Shown: in pieces, positions 55,445 to 64,000 of the stretch | Layout of the letters: each line of letters begins with the position of its first letter | How positions within the stretch are numbered: position 1 is the first letter of the stretch | Assembly (NCBI RefSeq): GCF_001423965.1 | Contig: NZ_LMPV01000012.1 | Coordinates: 62,001 to 126,000, forward strand | Length of the DNA stretch: 64,000 nucleotides | Reading direction: 5' to 3' | Source: Exiguobacterium sp. Leaf196 | GTDB taxonomy: Bacteria > Bacillota > Bacilli > Exiguobacteriales > Exiguobacteriaceae | Position numbers and translations under genes: made by a program | Notes under the pieces: generated by a model | The model's input: the letters and a program-made list of their open reading frames with translations, nothing else | The model's database searches: none | What the model was told of the DNA's origin: nothing

Positions 55445-56932
55445 TTACGACACGTCTTCAATCGGCGAACGTTTCAAGTCTAGAAAAAGACGCGTAAAAG
55501 TGGCGTCCCATTGTGTACCCATGCCCTCTTCTAAGATGGATAAAGCTTTTTCCACTGGCATTCCCTTACGATAAGGACGGTCAGATGTCATCGCATCGTA
55601 GGCATCAGCAATCGCCATGATCCGACCGAAGAGTGGAATGTCCTCTCCTGCGAGACCTTCCGGATACCCCTTTCCGTCATAGCGTTCGTGATGATACTTT
55701 ACCCCAGGAAGAATCGGATATAACGTCTTTGGAAGCTGAACTTGCGATAGAATATGCACACCGATGACCGGGTGTTGCTGAATGATCTGAAATTCTTCGT
55801 CAGTCAGGCGACCTTCTTTTAATAACACATCGTCACGAATGCCGATTTTTCCGATATCGTGCAACAAAGCTGATTTGCGCAATAACTCGATTTGTTCGTA
55901 AGGTAGGTTGGCAGCCGTAGCGATTTCCACTGAATAAGCAGCGACACGAAGCGAGTGTCCTGCCGTATAAGGATCCCGGGCATCAAGTGTTGCGGCAAAT
56001 AACGTAAATAGACTGTCCAGCAATTGCTCATTTTGTTCATCGCGTTTTTTGATTCCTTCCATCATCAGGTTAAAACCAGAGACGAGGTGCGAGAATTCAT
56101 CAGAATACGGATTCGGTAACGAGACGAGACGATTGTTTTCGACATCTTGAATGCCTTGTTGAAGAATCGCAATCGGTTTTCGAATGTTCTCATAAAGAAG
56201 AAGACTACAAAACGTCGCGACGGACAAGATGACGATTAAAATAAGCGTCGACCAGCTCCAATAAGAGCGGAGGCTTTCATTTTCCGTTAACTGAACGGCT
56301 GAGGCGAGCACGAACAGCATGATCGGAAAAACACCGATAATCAATGTGCTGATCAGCATTTTTTGCTTTAACGTGACGACCGTCGTTTTTCTTGGAACAT
56401 CAAAGCCATGTTCGAAGGCATACTTCTCTAACGTGAGGAGCATATGCTCCGTAACGCGGTAGGTTAGAAAAAATTCAATCAGACCGTGTAAAATCGCGAC
56501 GAGAACAGCACCAAAACAGGCGAGACCAATCAAGTAGTACGGCATCTTTAACCACTCTTGAGAGATTGCGAGTGCTGTCAGGAGTGATGCGGGAACTGAG
56601 AGACCTAAGAAGTGTGGTCCCATGATGCGTTGAACAGTCAGAACCGGAAAGTGATGGGTCGTTTGATAAGCCTCTTGGAAAGAGGCGAGTGAAGGAATCT
56701 CGTTTTGGAAGAAGCGTCGTAAGGCACCGATGTGCCGAGAATAAATCATATATTCTAGTAAGAACATCAGACTGACAGATAAACCCATGATACCCATTAA
56801 AATCAACTGTTCATTCCTCGTGAAGGTAAGGGTCTCAAAAATAAACAGACACCCGACGCCGAACACCGCGATGAATGAACCGAGCAGATAGTTTCTTAGT
56901 AAGTGGCGTTCAAAACGTTGTAAAGCGCTCAT
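55445..56932 (-). CDS. Membrane HD-GYP phosphodiesterase
   Basis: 495 aa. About six membrane helices in the first ~255 residues, a HAMP-like region (IRKPIAILQQGIQDVENNRL), then HD-GYP domain: HSLRVAAYS, LLHDIGKIGI, HHERYDGKGYPEGL and ADAYDAMTSDRPYR are all intact. It should cleave cyclic di-GMP (or a related cyclic dinucleotide) in response to a membrane signal. The membrane part is not a known sensor fold that I recognise. Located between two extracellular protease genes. Confidence 0.9.
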   Translation of the reverse strand: MSALQRFERHLLRNYLLGSFIAVFGVGCLFIFETLTFTRNEQLILMGIMGLSVSLMFLLEYMIYSRHIGALRRFFQNEIPSLASFQEAYQTTHHFPVLTVQRIMGPHFLGLSVPASLLTALAISQEWLKMPYYLIGLACFGAVLVAILHGLIEFFLTYRVTEHMLLTLEKYAFEHGFDVPRKTTVVTLKQKMLISTLIIGVFPIMLFVLASAVQLTENESLRSYWSWSTLILIVILSVATFCSLLLYENIRKPIAILQQGIQDVENNRLVSLPNPYSDEFSHLVSGFNLMMEGIKKRDEQNEQLLDSLFTLFAATLDARDPYTAGHSLRVAAYSVEIATAANLPYEQIELLRKSALLHDIGKIGIRDDVLLKEGRLTDEEFQIIQQHPVIGVHILSQVQLPKTLYPILPGVKYHHERYDGKGYPEGLAGEDIPLFGRIMAIADAYDAMTSDRPYRKGMPVEKALSILEEGMGTQWDATFTRLFLDLKRSPIEDVS

Positions 56933-57188
56933 TGTATCCTCCCCTTTAGTGAATTAGAGTGCTTTCAGCGTACCGTTTTCTAAAACGGTGGAAGGATGTT
57001 TTTTTGAAAAAAAGGTGAAAGAATCTTTTGAAAATCTTTTGAAATTAATACTCAAAAATAGGTATGGTCATAAAGCACTAATTATCTTAAAAAAGATTGA
57101 TTAAGGAAGTAAAATAAACTAAGATTTGAATATTCAGAAAAGTATAGTAATCTTTTACTTTTCACTACTACATAGGGGGTCAATTCAC

Positions 57189-59576
57189 GTGGGAAAAAAG
57201 AAACAGCTTAGCTTAGCCGTACTGTCTGGAATTACGGCAGCTGCTTTTGCTGTCGGTCCGGTCTTACCTGGTGGGCAGGTAAAATCCGTACAAGCAGCAG
57301 AAAAAGCAGCCTCTGGTGCACCAATGGATTTAAGCACAGTCGATCAAGACAGATTGTTGAAAGTCTTGGAAAAACGTGGGGTCGTTTCAAAAGCCGCTTC
57401 CGTAGAAGCGAAGCAAAAAGCAGTCCAAAAGTATCTTGACCAAAAGGCGAACGGAAAACCAGCTCCTGATCATGCGCATGCATCGGGTAAAGAAGCAGCC
57501 TTCGACAAGAAAACAAAGGATTTCTTGACGAAGCAAAAGGAGAAGTTAGCAAAACAGCTGGACAAAAAGCATGATAACTACAAAAAAGGCAATCCGAACG
57601 GCTTCGTCAAAGTAGACAAAGCTAAGCAAGCAAAGTATAACGGTACGACACGGACGGACAAGGTATTGGTACTGCTTGTCGAGTACAGTGACTTCGCGCA
57701 CAATAACGTCGTTCAAGAGCCAGGTTATATGTACGCTAAAGACTTTAACCAAAAGCATTATCAAGATTTGATGTTCGGGGATAAAGAATTTGAACTGTTC
57801 AACGGAGAAAAGGTTAAAACGTTCAAGCAGTATTATGAAGAACAATCGGGTGGAAGCTATTCGGTCGATGGGACGGTTTCGAACTGGTTAAAAGTTCCGG
57901 GAACAGCTAAGGATTATGGTGCTGATAGTCCAAAAGGCGGAAATGATAACTTGTCAGGAGCAAAAGGGCCGCGTGGACTCGTCAAGGATGCCTTGAATGC
58001 TGCCGTCAAGGCAGGCATCAATTTAGCTGAGTACGATCAGTTCGACCAGTATGACTTAGATGGCGACGGTAACTTAAATGAACCAGATGGTCTCGTTGAT
58101 CACTTGATGATCATTCACGCAGGAACGGGGCAAGAAGCGGGTGGCGGTAAATTAGGGGATGACGCAATCTGGTCGCACCGCTGGACGCTCGATAGCGTTT
58201 ATCCAGTCGAAAACACGACATCAAACGTTCCGACACGCTGGGGTGGGAAGATGGCAGCTTACGACTATACGATTCAACCTGAGGACGGCGCAGTCGGAGT
58301 CTTCGCGCACGAATTCGGACATGACCTCGGACTTCCCGATGAATACGACACGCAATACACAGGTCAAGGGGAGCCAGTCGCTTCTTGGTCCATCATGAGT
58401 GGTGGTAGCTGGAATGGTAAAATTGCCGGAACAGAGCCGACGAGCTTCTCTCCGCAAAACAAGGAATTCTTCCAGACAGTCATGGGCGGAAACTGGGCAA
58501 ACATCCAAACAATCGATTTTGATTCGCTCACGAAAGCTGGAACAGCTTCGTACCTCGATCAGAGTGTCACGAAATCAAAAAATCCAGGGATCATCAAAGT
58601 CAATCTTCCACAAAAGCCAGTGAAAGGAATTGCTCCAGCGTTCGGCAAGAAGTACTACTACAGTACAAAAGGGAACGATCTTCATACATCGATGACGTCT
58701 CCTGAATTTGATCTGACGAATGCTAAACAAGCAAAATTTGACTTTAAAGCGTACTATGACGTTGAATTCAACTACGATTTCCTGACAGTCACTGCTACAG
58801 CCGATGGCCAGTCAAAAGTACTGGAAACGATCGGTAAAAAGGACACGGATGGCGATGAGCGAGCCGATTCTACTAAAGGCGCATGGGTAGATAAATCATA
58901 CGACCTCAGTGAATTTGCTGGTAAAAAAGTCACGCTGAAATTTGAATATGTCACTGACGCAGGACTCGCGCTTGATGGTTTCGCGCTCGATAATGCTACG
59001 CTGACAGTCGATGGTAAAGTCGTCTTTGAAGATGATGCCGAGGGAACACCTAAATTCAAATTAGATGGTTTCGTCGCATCGAACGGCTTCACGTATGCAG
59101 ATAACGCGTACTACCTTGAATGGCGCAACTATGCAGGTTCTGACAAAGCGCTCGAACATGCACGAGGCGTGAAGTACAACACAGGCCTTGTCGTTTGGTA
59201 TGGTGATTCTAGCTTTGACGACAACTGGGTCGGTAAGCACCCAGGTGAAGGATTCCTCGGTGTCGTTGATTCGCATCCGGAAGCGATCGTCGGCACGTTG
59301 AAAGGACAACCGACGGTTAAGGACAGCACACGTTACCAAATCGCAGATGCTGCTTTCAGTTATGATAAAGCACCTGCATGGCTCATCGATTCACCATCAC
59401 GTGGACTTTACGACTATAAAGGTCTTCCAGGTGTGACGAAGTTTGATGATTCAAAATCGTATATCAACCAGTTGATTCCGGATGCAGGGAAATTGCTTCC
59501 GAACAATGGATTGAAAATTCAAGTCATCGGTGAAGCAAAAGATAACTCTGCTGGAGCAGTCTGGATCCACCGTTAA
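57189..59576 (+). CDS. Immune inhibitor A-like M6 metalloprotease
   Basis: 795 aa from a GTG at 57189 with AGGGGGTC upstream; the longer frame to 57126 has no ribosome site. Signal peptide ~1-33 (ends SVQAAEKA), acidic/Lys-rich propeptide, M6 catalytic domain with [14 protein letters not shown] (residues 374-387), an aspartate-rich EF-hand-like [16 protein letters not shown], and a C-terminal beta domain. InhA proteases degrade antimicrobial peptides and proteins. Secreted. Confidence 0.93.
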   Translation: MGKKKQLSLAVLSGITAAAFAVGPVLPGGQVKSVQAAEKAASGAPMDLSTVDQDRLLKVLEKRGVVSKAASVEAKQKAVQKYLDQKANGKPAPDHAHASGKEAAFDKKTKDFLTKQKEKLAKQLDKKHDNYKKGNPNGFVKVDKAKQAKYNGTTRTDKVLVLLVEYSDFAHNNVVQEPGYMYAKDFNQKHYQDLMFGDKEFELFNGEKVKTFKQYYEEQSGGSYSVDGTVSNWLKVPGTAKDYGADSPKGGNDNLSGAKGPRGLVKDALNAAVKAGINLAEYDQFDQYDLDGDGNLNEPDGLVDHLMIIHAGTGQEAGGGKLGDDAIWSHRWTLDSVYPVENTTSNVPTRWGGKMAAYDYTIQPEDGAVGVFAHEFGHDLGLPDEYDTQYTGQGEPVASWSIMSGGSWNGKIAGTEPTSFSPQNKEFFQTVMGGNWANIQTIDFDSLTKAGTASYLDQSVTKSKNPGIIKVNLPQKPVKGIAPAFGKKYYYSTKGNDLHTSMTSPEFDLTNAKQAKFDFKAYYDVEFNYDFLTVTATADGQSKVLETIGKKDTDGDERADSTKGAWVDKSYDLSEFAGKKVTLKFEYVTDAGLALDGFALDNATLTVDGKVVFEDDAEGTPKFKLDGFVASNGFTYADNAYYLEWRNYAGSDKALEHARGVKYNTGLVVWYGDSSFDDNWVGKHPGEGFLGVVDSHPEAIVGTLKGQPTVKDSTRYQIADAAFSYDKAPAWLIDSPSRGLYDYKGLPGVTKFDDSKSYINQLIPDAGKLLPNNGLKIQVIGEAKDNSAGAVWIHR

Positions 59577-59585
59577 AAACAGAAG

Positions 59586-59617
59586 AACAGGTTCAGTTTC
59601 AGCTGAACCTGTTTTTT
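59586..59617 (+). terminator. Terminator after the M6 protease gene
   Basis: AACAGGTTCAG, loop, CTGAACCTGTT, T run. Confidence 0.9.
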
Positions 59618-59671
59618 ATTTGAGTTACGTAGAAGAAGTGGAATCAATTGGAAAAACATTGGTCTGGCAAC

Positions 59672-59700
59672 TTGACTTTTAAAGCGCATCCATTTTATAC
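59672..59700 (+). promoter_or_regulatory. Sigma-A promoter of the cold-shock gene
   Basis: -35 TTGACT (59672-59677), 17-bp spacer, -10 TTATAC (59695-59700). It leaves a 5' leader of about 145 bases before the cspA ATG, as in cold-regulated csp mRNAs. Confidence 0.7.
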
Positions 59701-59850
59701 TTACGTTAGCTTAATATTGTTATTGTCATTACGGATTCACATCGTGTCACGAACAATCTTTTCGTTGCTCCATGTATTTCGGGACAATAATGAATTCCTT
59801 TCATATGCTCAGCATATGTATTAAGTAATTTATTTTTGGAGGTTGTTCCC

Positions 59851-60051
59851 ATGAACACAGGTAAAGTAAAATGGTTTAACGCAGAAAAAGGTTTCGGTTT
59901 CATCGAAGTTGAAGGCGGAGAAGACGTATTCGTACATTTCTCAGCAATCACTGGTGAAGGCTTCAAAACACTTGACGAAGGTCAAGAAGTTGAGTTCGAA
60001 ATCACTGAAGGCGCACGTGGAGCACAAGCTGCTAACGTCGTAAAACTTTAA
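59851..60051 (+). CDS. cspA: Cold-shock protein (CspA family)
   Basis: 66 aa from the ATG at 59851 (TTGGAGG ribosome site). RNP1 KGFGFIEV and RNP2 VFVHFSAI are present in [19 protein letters not shown] and the following strands. Single-stranded RNA/DNA-binding chaperone. Its long leader suggests post-transcriptional cold control. Confidence 0.95.
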   Translation: MNTGKVKWFNAEKGFGFIEVEGGEDVFVHFSAITGEGFKTLDEGQEVEFEITEGARGAQAANVVKL

Positions 60052-60066
60052 TTTCAACTATTCAAT

Positions 60067-60094
60067 CGTCCCTTTTCGGAGGGGCGGTTTTTTA
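60067..60094 (+). terminator. Terminator after cspA
   Basis: CGTCCC, loop, GGGGCG with one G-U pair, then T6. Confidence 0.75.
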
Positions 60095-60098
60095 TTAG

Positions 60099-60126
60099 AC
60101 TAATATCTTGAATTCAAGATATTAGT
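60099..60126. promoter_or_regulatory. MhqR-type operator
   Basis: 28-bp perfect palindrome made of ACTAATATCTTGAA and its reverse complement. The centre TATCTtGAATTCaAGATA matches the B. subtilis MhqR consensus (tATCTcgaAtTCgAGATa, from memory) apart from one symmetrical pair. It covers the -35 of the dioxygenase promoter. Confidence 0.85.
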
Positions 60127-60136
60127 GCGTTATACT
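60108..60136 (+). promoter_or_regulatory. Sigma-A promoter of the ring-cleaving dioxygenase gene
   Basis: -35 TTGAAT (60108-60113), 17-bp spacer, -10 TATACT (60131-60136), overlapped by the palindromic operator. Confidence 0.8.
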
Positions 60137-60170
60137 TCAATTACCAAATCATTTACAGGGAGTGACGAAG

Positions 60171-61136
60171 ATGGAGCTACTTGGAATTCATCATGTATCA
60201 ATCTTAACAGGCATGGCAGAGCGAAATTATCAATTTTATACGAAAGTACTCGGAATGCGTTTGATTAAAAAGACAGTAAATCAAGATGACACGACATCGT
60301 ATCATTTGTTTTATGGAGATGCGGAAGGGAATCCTGGAACAGATTTGACGTTTTTCGATATTCCACATCTTGGAACGGGTGTACCAGGAGCATCGAGTAT
60401 TTCTTCGACATCTCTTCGTGTCAAAACAACAGCCGCTCTTCAATTTTGGAAAAAACGGTTTGAGGAAAAGGACGTTGAGCATGACGAAATCATTGAGCGT
60501 GCTGGACGACAGACACTGGCGTTTCGTGATCAGGAAGGAACGCGTTTGATTCTTGTCGCGGAAGATGGCGAAGTAGGTGTCGCAGGCGGTGTCCCATGGC
60601 CGCAAGAAGAGATTCCTTCTGAACATGCCATTGTTGGACTTGGAGCCGTGACATTGACGGTTAACGATCCGACACTAACGGTCCGCGTGCTGACGGAAGT
60701 GATGGGTTTCCGGAACGTTGGTCGCTATCCTTCACTAGCAGGTGACTTTGCTCCAATCGAAGTCTATGCGACAGGAGAAGGGGGAATCGGAGCAGAAGTC
60801 CACGTCGAAGCGCGTCCAGACCTTGATCGGGAACGTTTAGGTCGTGGTGGTGTGCACCATGTCGCGTTCCGTGTACCGAACAGTGAGGAGTACGAGAAGT
60901 GGGTCGAACGTCTGAATGCTTATCACTTACCGAACTCCGGTAAAGTCGATCGTCACTATTTCCAAGCCCTTTACTTCCGGGAACCGAATCATATCTTATT
61001 TGAACTCTCGACAGATACACCAGGATTTGCGACGGATGAGTCGGTTGAAACATTAGGGGAGACACTTGCGTTACCTCCGTTTCTTGAGCCAAAACGAGCT
61101 GCCATCGAAGCTCGGTTACGACCACTCGAAATCTGA
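60171..61136 (+). CDS. Ring-cleaving dioxygenase (MhqA/MhqO-like glyoxalase family)
   Basis: 321 aa from the ATG at 60171 (GGGAGTGACG ribosome site). Two vicinal-oxygen-chelate modules: GIHHVSILTGMAERNYQFY at the start, and a second with GVHHVAFRVPNSEEYEKW; metal ligands His and Glu (HILFEL). In Bacillus the MhqA, MhqE and MhqO enzymes of this family break down hydroquinones and are induced by MhqR inactivation. The operator and promoter upstream fit that control. Confidence 0.88.
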   Translation: MELLGIHHVSILTGMAERNYQFYTKVLGMRLIKKTVNQDDTTSYHLFYGDAEGNPGTDLTFFDIPHLGTGVPGASSISSTSLRVKTTAALQFWKKRFEEKDVEHDEIIERAGRQTLAFRDQEGTRLILVAEDGEVGVAGGVPWPQEEIPSEHAIVGLGAVTLTVNDPTLTVRVLTEVMGFRNVGRYPSLAGDFAPIEVYATGEGGIGAEVHVEARPDLDRERLGRGGVHHVAFRVPNSEEYEKWVERLNAYHLPNSGKVDRHYFQALYFREPNHILFELSTDTPGFATDESVETLGETLALPPFLEPKRAAIEARLRPLEI

Positions 61137-61142
61137 CAATCC

Positions 61143-61182
61143 TGTGACACAGGTCACAGATGGATCGTCCATCCCGTATACT
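61143..61182 (+). promoter_or_regulatory. Crp/Fnr-type site with downstream -10
   Basis: TGTGA-CACAGG-TCACA (61143-61158), within the larger palindrome CTGTGAC-ACAG-GTCACAG (61142-61159). A -10 TATACT lies at 61177-61182. The site centre is about 38-42 bases before the expected start, the class II activator position, and no good -35 is seen. Confidence 0.65.
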
Positions 61183-61214
61183 AAGAGCAGGAATCAGGAA
61201 AAAGGAGTGACGGG

Positions 61215-61514
61215 ATGTTAAGAACTACGCTTGGGCAATTCCGGATGATTGCGATATTAGAAGGAATTTCGTTTTTAGTCTTACTGTTGATTGCGATGCC
61301 GCTGAAATATATGGCGGACATTCCACAAGCAGTTTCGGTCGTTGGTGCACTTCACGGTGTCTTATTCGTCATGTACGCGATCTGGCTCGCCGTTGTGAAA
61401 TTCAAATACGATTGGTCGATCATCAAGGCGGGTATTGCGTTCATCGCATCATTCATCCCGTTCGGCACGTTCATACTCGATCGGAAGTTAAAACAGGAAG
61501 CAACAAACGCGTAA
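61215..61514 (+). CDS. DUF3817 family membrane protein
   Basis: 99 aa with three hydrophobic helices and ending LDRKLKQEATNA. IAILEGISFLVLL and MPLKYMADIPQAVSVVGALHGVLF are typical of DUF3817. Function unknown. AAAGGAG ribosome site. A Crp/Fnr-type site lies in its promoter region. Confidence 0.82.
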   Translation: MLRTTLGQFRMIAILEGISFLVLLLIAMPLKYMADIPQAVSVVGALHGVLFVMYAIWLAVVKFKYDWSIIKAGIAFIASFIPFGTFILDRKLKQEATNA

Positions 61515-61539
61515 ATTGTGTATACTGAATAGAGCACGG

Positions 61540-61590
61540 CTGTGGATAACTGTTTTTGTCTATGCGAAGCAGGTTATCCACAGCTTTTTT
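61540..61590 (+). terminator. Terminator with DnaA-box-like arms upstream of the helicase gene
   Basis: GCTGTGGATAAC (61540-61551), 21-base loop, GTTATCCACAGC (61573-61584), then T6. Each arm contains a perfect DnaA box. Confidence 0.75.
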
Positions 61591-61661
61591 CTGTGGATAA
61601 TTTTTAGGAGGATATATTATGTCAACATTTGAAACATTACACATCAGTGACCTGTGGATAA
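61541..61661. repeat. Four perfect DnaA-box 9-mers in the helicase leader
   Basis: TGTGGATAA at 61541-61549, TTATCCACA at 61574-61582, TGTGGATAA at 61592-61600 and 61653-61661 (the last inside the coding region). The reverse copy can pair with any of the three forward copies in RNA. Confidence 0.9.
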
Positions 61662-62851
61662 AAAAATTACAAAAACAAGGCATCAAGGAGCCGACACCGA
61701 TTCAAGAACAAGCGATTCCATCATTACTTGACGGACGCGACTTGATTGGACAGGCGCAAACCGGAACAGGAAAGACACTAGCGTTCCTCTTACCGATTCT
61801 TGAGCAAATCGATGTCGAATCGCAAACGGTCCAAGCATTGATCGTCGCACCGACTCGCGAACTCGCGCGTCAAATCGCAGATGAGACCCATAAGCTGATT
61901 CGCAATACGGAACAGTACCGTGCTCTCGCAGTATATGGCGGACAAGACGTCTTTAAACAGATTCAACGACTCGGACGGATGCCACAAATCATCATCGGAA
62001 CACCAGGACGGATTCTCGATCATGTCGGTCGCGGCACACTAGACTTAAGCGAATTACGTACACTCGTCTTAGATGAGGCAGACCAAATGCTTCAAATCGG
62101 TTTCTTGCCAGAAATTGAAGATATCATTGAGGCAGCACCTGTTGATCGCCAGTTCATCATGTTATCAGCAACGATGCCACCTAAAGTAGAGGAACTGGCG
62201 AAAACGTATTTGCGTAACCCAGTCGAAGTGCAGGTAGAAGCGGAAAGCATCACTGTAGAAGCGATCGAGCAGTTCGTCGTCGAGACGACGGATCGTCGTA
62301 AGCAGGCGACACTACGGACGATGCTTGACGAGATGCGTCCATATGCAGCCATCATTTTCTGCCGTACGCAACGTCGTGTCAGTAAATTAAACGAAGAAAT
62401 GCAGATGCAAGGGTATCCGACGGATGAACTGCATGGTGGGTTGACGCAAGGGAAACGGGAAAAGGCAATGGCGAAGTTCTATCAAGGAAAAACACAATTC
62501 CTTATTGCAACAGACGTCGCTTCCCGTGGACTCGATGTGACAGGTGTGACACACGTCTTCAACTACGATTTACCGGACGATGCCGAAAGTTATGTTCACC
62601 GGATCGGTCGGACAGGACGTGCTGGGAACGATGGAATTGCCGTCTCGATCGTGACACCAAAAGATGGTCGGACGTTCCGTGATATGGAACGTGAATTAAA
62701 CATCTCGGTCACGCCAATCGTCGTCGAATTGTCTGAAGAGGCGATTCGCGCACAGCACGACCAGAGTAAAGGATCTCGGAAGACGACAGAAGGACGTGGA
62801 AACACACGTCGTTCGAATAACCGTCGTCCGGGACGCGCACATCGTAAATAA
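61619..62851 (+). CDS. DEAD-box RNA helicase
   Basis: 410 aa. TPIQEQAIP, Walker A AQTGTGKT, PTRELARQ, DEADQM, SATMPPK and HRIGRTGRAG are all present. After the core it has a short basic, Arg/Gly/Asn-rich tail (STRRSNNRRPGRAHRK type) and no DbpA RRM. Similar to the shorter Bacillus helicases; I cannot say which of cshB, cshC or other. The leader is unusual (see the repeat at 61541-61661). AGGAGGA ribosome site. Confidence 0.9.
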   Translation: MSTFETLHISDLWIKKLQKQGIKEPTPIQEQAIPSLLDGRDLIGQAQTGTGKTLAFLLPILEQIDVESQTVQALIVAPTRELARQIADETHKLIRNTEQYRALAVYGGQDVFKQIQRLGRMPQIIIGTPGRILDHVGRGTLDLSELRTLVLDEADQMLQIGFLPEIEDIIEAAPVDRQFIMLSATMPPKVEELAKTYLRNPVEVQVEAESITVEAIEQFVVETTDRRKQATLRTMLDEMRPYAAIIFCRTQRRVSKLNEEMQMQGYPTDELHGGLTQGKREKAMAKFYQGKTQFLIATDVASRGLDVTGVTHVFNYDLPDDAESYVHRIGRTGRAGNDGIAVSIVTPKDGRTFRDMERELNISVTPIVVELSEEAIRAQHDQSKGSRKTTEGRGNTRRSNNRRPGRAHRK

Positions 62852-62871
62852 ATAAATAAAGGTGCGATAAA

Positions 62872-62922
62872 AGAGCCAGTCTACTTCTCTAATAAATGGA
62901 GAAAATAGACTGGCTCTAGTTT
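62872..62922 (+). terminator. Terminator after the DEAD-box helicase gene
   Basis: AGAGCCAGTCTA-C-TTCTC, loop, GGAGAA-AA-TAGACTGGCTCT, T-rich tail. The stretch from 62923 to 63061 holds nothing I can recognise. Confidence 0.8.
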
Positions 62923-63061
62923 TATTTTGCATATACCATCATTCCACCGAGGTGTTCAGTGTGAGCGAATAGCTCACTATCGACGATATTTGAAATCTTG
63001 ATTCCAGGGCAAGGTTCTTATGAACCCCTTTGTAATGCACTAGGAACGATTAGTCTCTACT

Positions 63062-63847
63062 TCATTGTCGGGCGAGCCAAGCTGTCCATTCGTTAAAGGC
63101 AGCATTCCGATTCTCAATATAGTTGTGATCACTATCGACGATCGCTTCCTCAAACGGACTGTCCGATACCAATAAGTCATGATGGAGCGCTTTAATCGAT
63201 GTTTCGTCTCGTTCTGACGTCATGAGCAACATCGAGCGATCGGCTAGACGTTCTTTTAGCGTCAGTAAGTTCCATGTCGTATGATGGTGCTTTAACTCGT
63301 CAAGTAACGCGTCAGCAGTGGCGTCATTTAGGAAAGCAGCTCCTCGCTCGAGAATACCATGAAGCACAGGCTCGTATTCCGGATGTTCGAGGACGAGCTG
63401 ACCGACGAGTCCAAAATTAAACGGAGAAATCCCGACATAATGTGCAGCCTCCGGTGTCTCAGCAAAAGCATGAAGACCGGCGAACCCACCCATGCTATGA
63501 CCGACAACGGTAATCTGATCAGCCTTGATACCGTGTTCAGTAGTGAAAGACTTGGAGCAGACGTAACGTAAAGTTGCCGTTGCGTCTTCCAGAACATGTT
63601 GGAATCGGAAGGTTCCGGGACTTCCGATCGTTCCACGATATGACGTGACAAGCACATGGTATCCTGCGCTTTGAAGTTGTACTGCCCAGTCCATGTTTAA
63701 CTGTTTCCCGGGAAATCCGTGAAAGAGGACAATTAATGGAGCATCCTCTGTATGTTCAGGTGAATAGAGGCGGGCAATCAATTGTTCCGAACCACCGCTT
63801 GGAACATGTAAATAGGATAAAGTTGCTTTTTTCGTGATCGTTTCCAA
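63062..63847 (-). CDS. Alpha/beta hydrolase
   Basis: 261 aa from the TTG at 63847, nine bases after AAGGAG (63857-63862). ATGs at 63865 and 63871 lie before that ribosome site and lack one of their own. Nucleophile elbow GHSMGGFAG near residue 115, oxyanion region LFHGFPGK near 43 and the final His in VDSDHNYIEN. Probably an esterase or peptidase-like hydrolase; substrate unknown. Confidence 0.82.
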   Translation of the reverse strand: METITKKATLSYLHVPSGGSEQLIARLYSPEHTEDAPLIVLFHGFPGKQLNMDWAVQLQSAGYHVLVTSYRGTIGSPGTFRFQHVLEDATATLRYVCSKSFTTEHGIKADQITVVGHSMGGFAGLHAFAETPEAAHYVGISPFNFGLVGQLVLEHPEYEPVLHGILERGAAFLNDATADALLDELKHHHTTWNLLTLKERLADRSMLLMTSERDETSIKALHHDLLVSDSPFEEAIVDSDHNYIENRNAAFNEWTAWLARQ

Positions 63848-63930
63848 AAAAACACGCTCCTTCATAACCATTTTCTAAGTCTTAGTGTGCGTGAAGATGC
63901 ACAATCATGCAATGATTAAGTGTATGAACT

Positions 63931-63966
63931 AAAAAGATGGGATACCCGTCTGGGCATCCCATCTTT
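63931..63966 (-). terminator. Terminator after the last partial gene
   Basis: AAAAGATGGGAT, loop, ATCCCATCTTTT. Confidence 0.85.
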
Positions 63967-63979
63967 TGTAAAGCATGGC

Positions 63980-64000
63980 TTAGAATACTTTTGTCGTCCA
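63980..64000 (-). CDS. C-terminal end of an unidentified gene
   Basis: Minus-strand frame reading WTTKVF and a stop, running off the window's edge. A good minus-strand terminator 14 bases further on supports a real gene end. Too short to identify. Confidence 0.5.
   Translation of the reverse strand, partial: WTTKVF

Overview
The window looks like chromosomal DNA of a low-to-mid GC Gram-positive of the order Bacillales, most likely Exiguobacterium (inference). It carries two S-box (SAM-I) riboswitches, a CIRCE operator, Bacillus-type gnt and Mhq operators, an RlmN of the Listeria/Staphylococcus type, a YkpA-type ABC-F protein, thermolysin-like and immune-inhibitor-A-like secreted proteases, and SD-rich starts with frequent TTG/GTG. 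I see no rRNA, tRNA, CRISPR array, prophage or insertion sequence.

Layout. 1-2.4 kb: minus-strand gntR-gntK-gntP (gntP only its first codons) behind a GntR-type operator. 2.5-5.1 kb: a ketopantoate-reductase-like protein and an orphan polysaccharide pyruvyl transferase with a coiled-coil tail. 5.2-7.7 kb: SAM riboswitch, mmuP, mmuM (S-methylmethionine uptake and use for methionine). 7.8-10.2 kb: MarR repressor divergent from a CBS protein plus MFS exporter, with twin operators over the promoter. 10.2-17.5 kb: small proteins, M20 peptidase, SDR, two UDG-fold-like proteins flanking CIRCE-controlled htpG, an IsdG-type haem oxygenase. 17.5-24 kb: methyltransferase plus ABC exporter, rlmN, DbpA helicase, FAD oxidoreductase. 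24-25.9 kb: MarR plus duplicated nitroreductase genes with an internal 100-bp tandem duplication. 26-31.3 kb: membrane proteins, then a second SAM riboswitch controlling a dimethylsulfone-monooxygenase-like flavoenzyme and an ATP-grasp ligase. 31.5-38.4 kb: NUDIX, ABC-F, small membrane protein plus prohibitin-like protein, pepT, quinone oxidoreductase, RlmI-like protein. 38.5-41.9 kb: AT-rich Sau3AI-type restriction-modification island (m5C methyltransferase, Vsr, endonuclease), bounded by a DnaA-box palindrome and a 54-bp palindrome. 41.9-47.9 kb: OsmC, two aldo-keto reductases, cupin, quinol monooxygenase, YfcC carrier, DUF1028. 47.9-53.2 kb: beta-helix protein, unknown membrane protein, DIP1984, structured leader RNA, AcuI-like reductase, SH3 protein. 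53.2-59.6 kb: M4 protease, GyrI-like protein, HD-GYP phosphodiesterase, M6 protease. 59.7-64 kb: cold-shock protein, MhqR-type dioxygenase, DUF3817 gene with a Crp/Fnr-type site, DEAD-box helicase with a repeat-rich leader, alpha/beta hydrolase and the end of one more gene.

Themes. Sulfur and methionine acquisition under SAM control appears twice. Electrophile, quinone and nitro-compound defence recurs (nitroreductases, OsmC, AKRs, quinone reductases, ring-cleaving dioxygenase, ABM monooxygenases), each with its own palindromic operator. The least explained items are the SAM-controlled SfnG/ATP-grasp pair, the structured leader at 51.0-51.2 kb, the helicase leader made of DnaA-box-like repeats, and the frame-breaking duplication in the nitroreductase gene.
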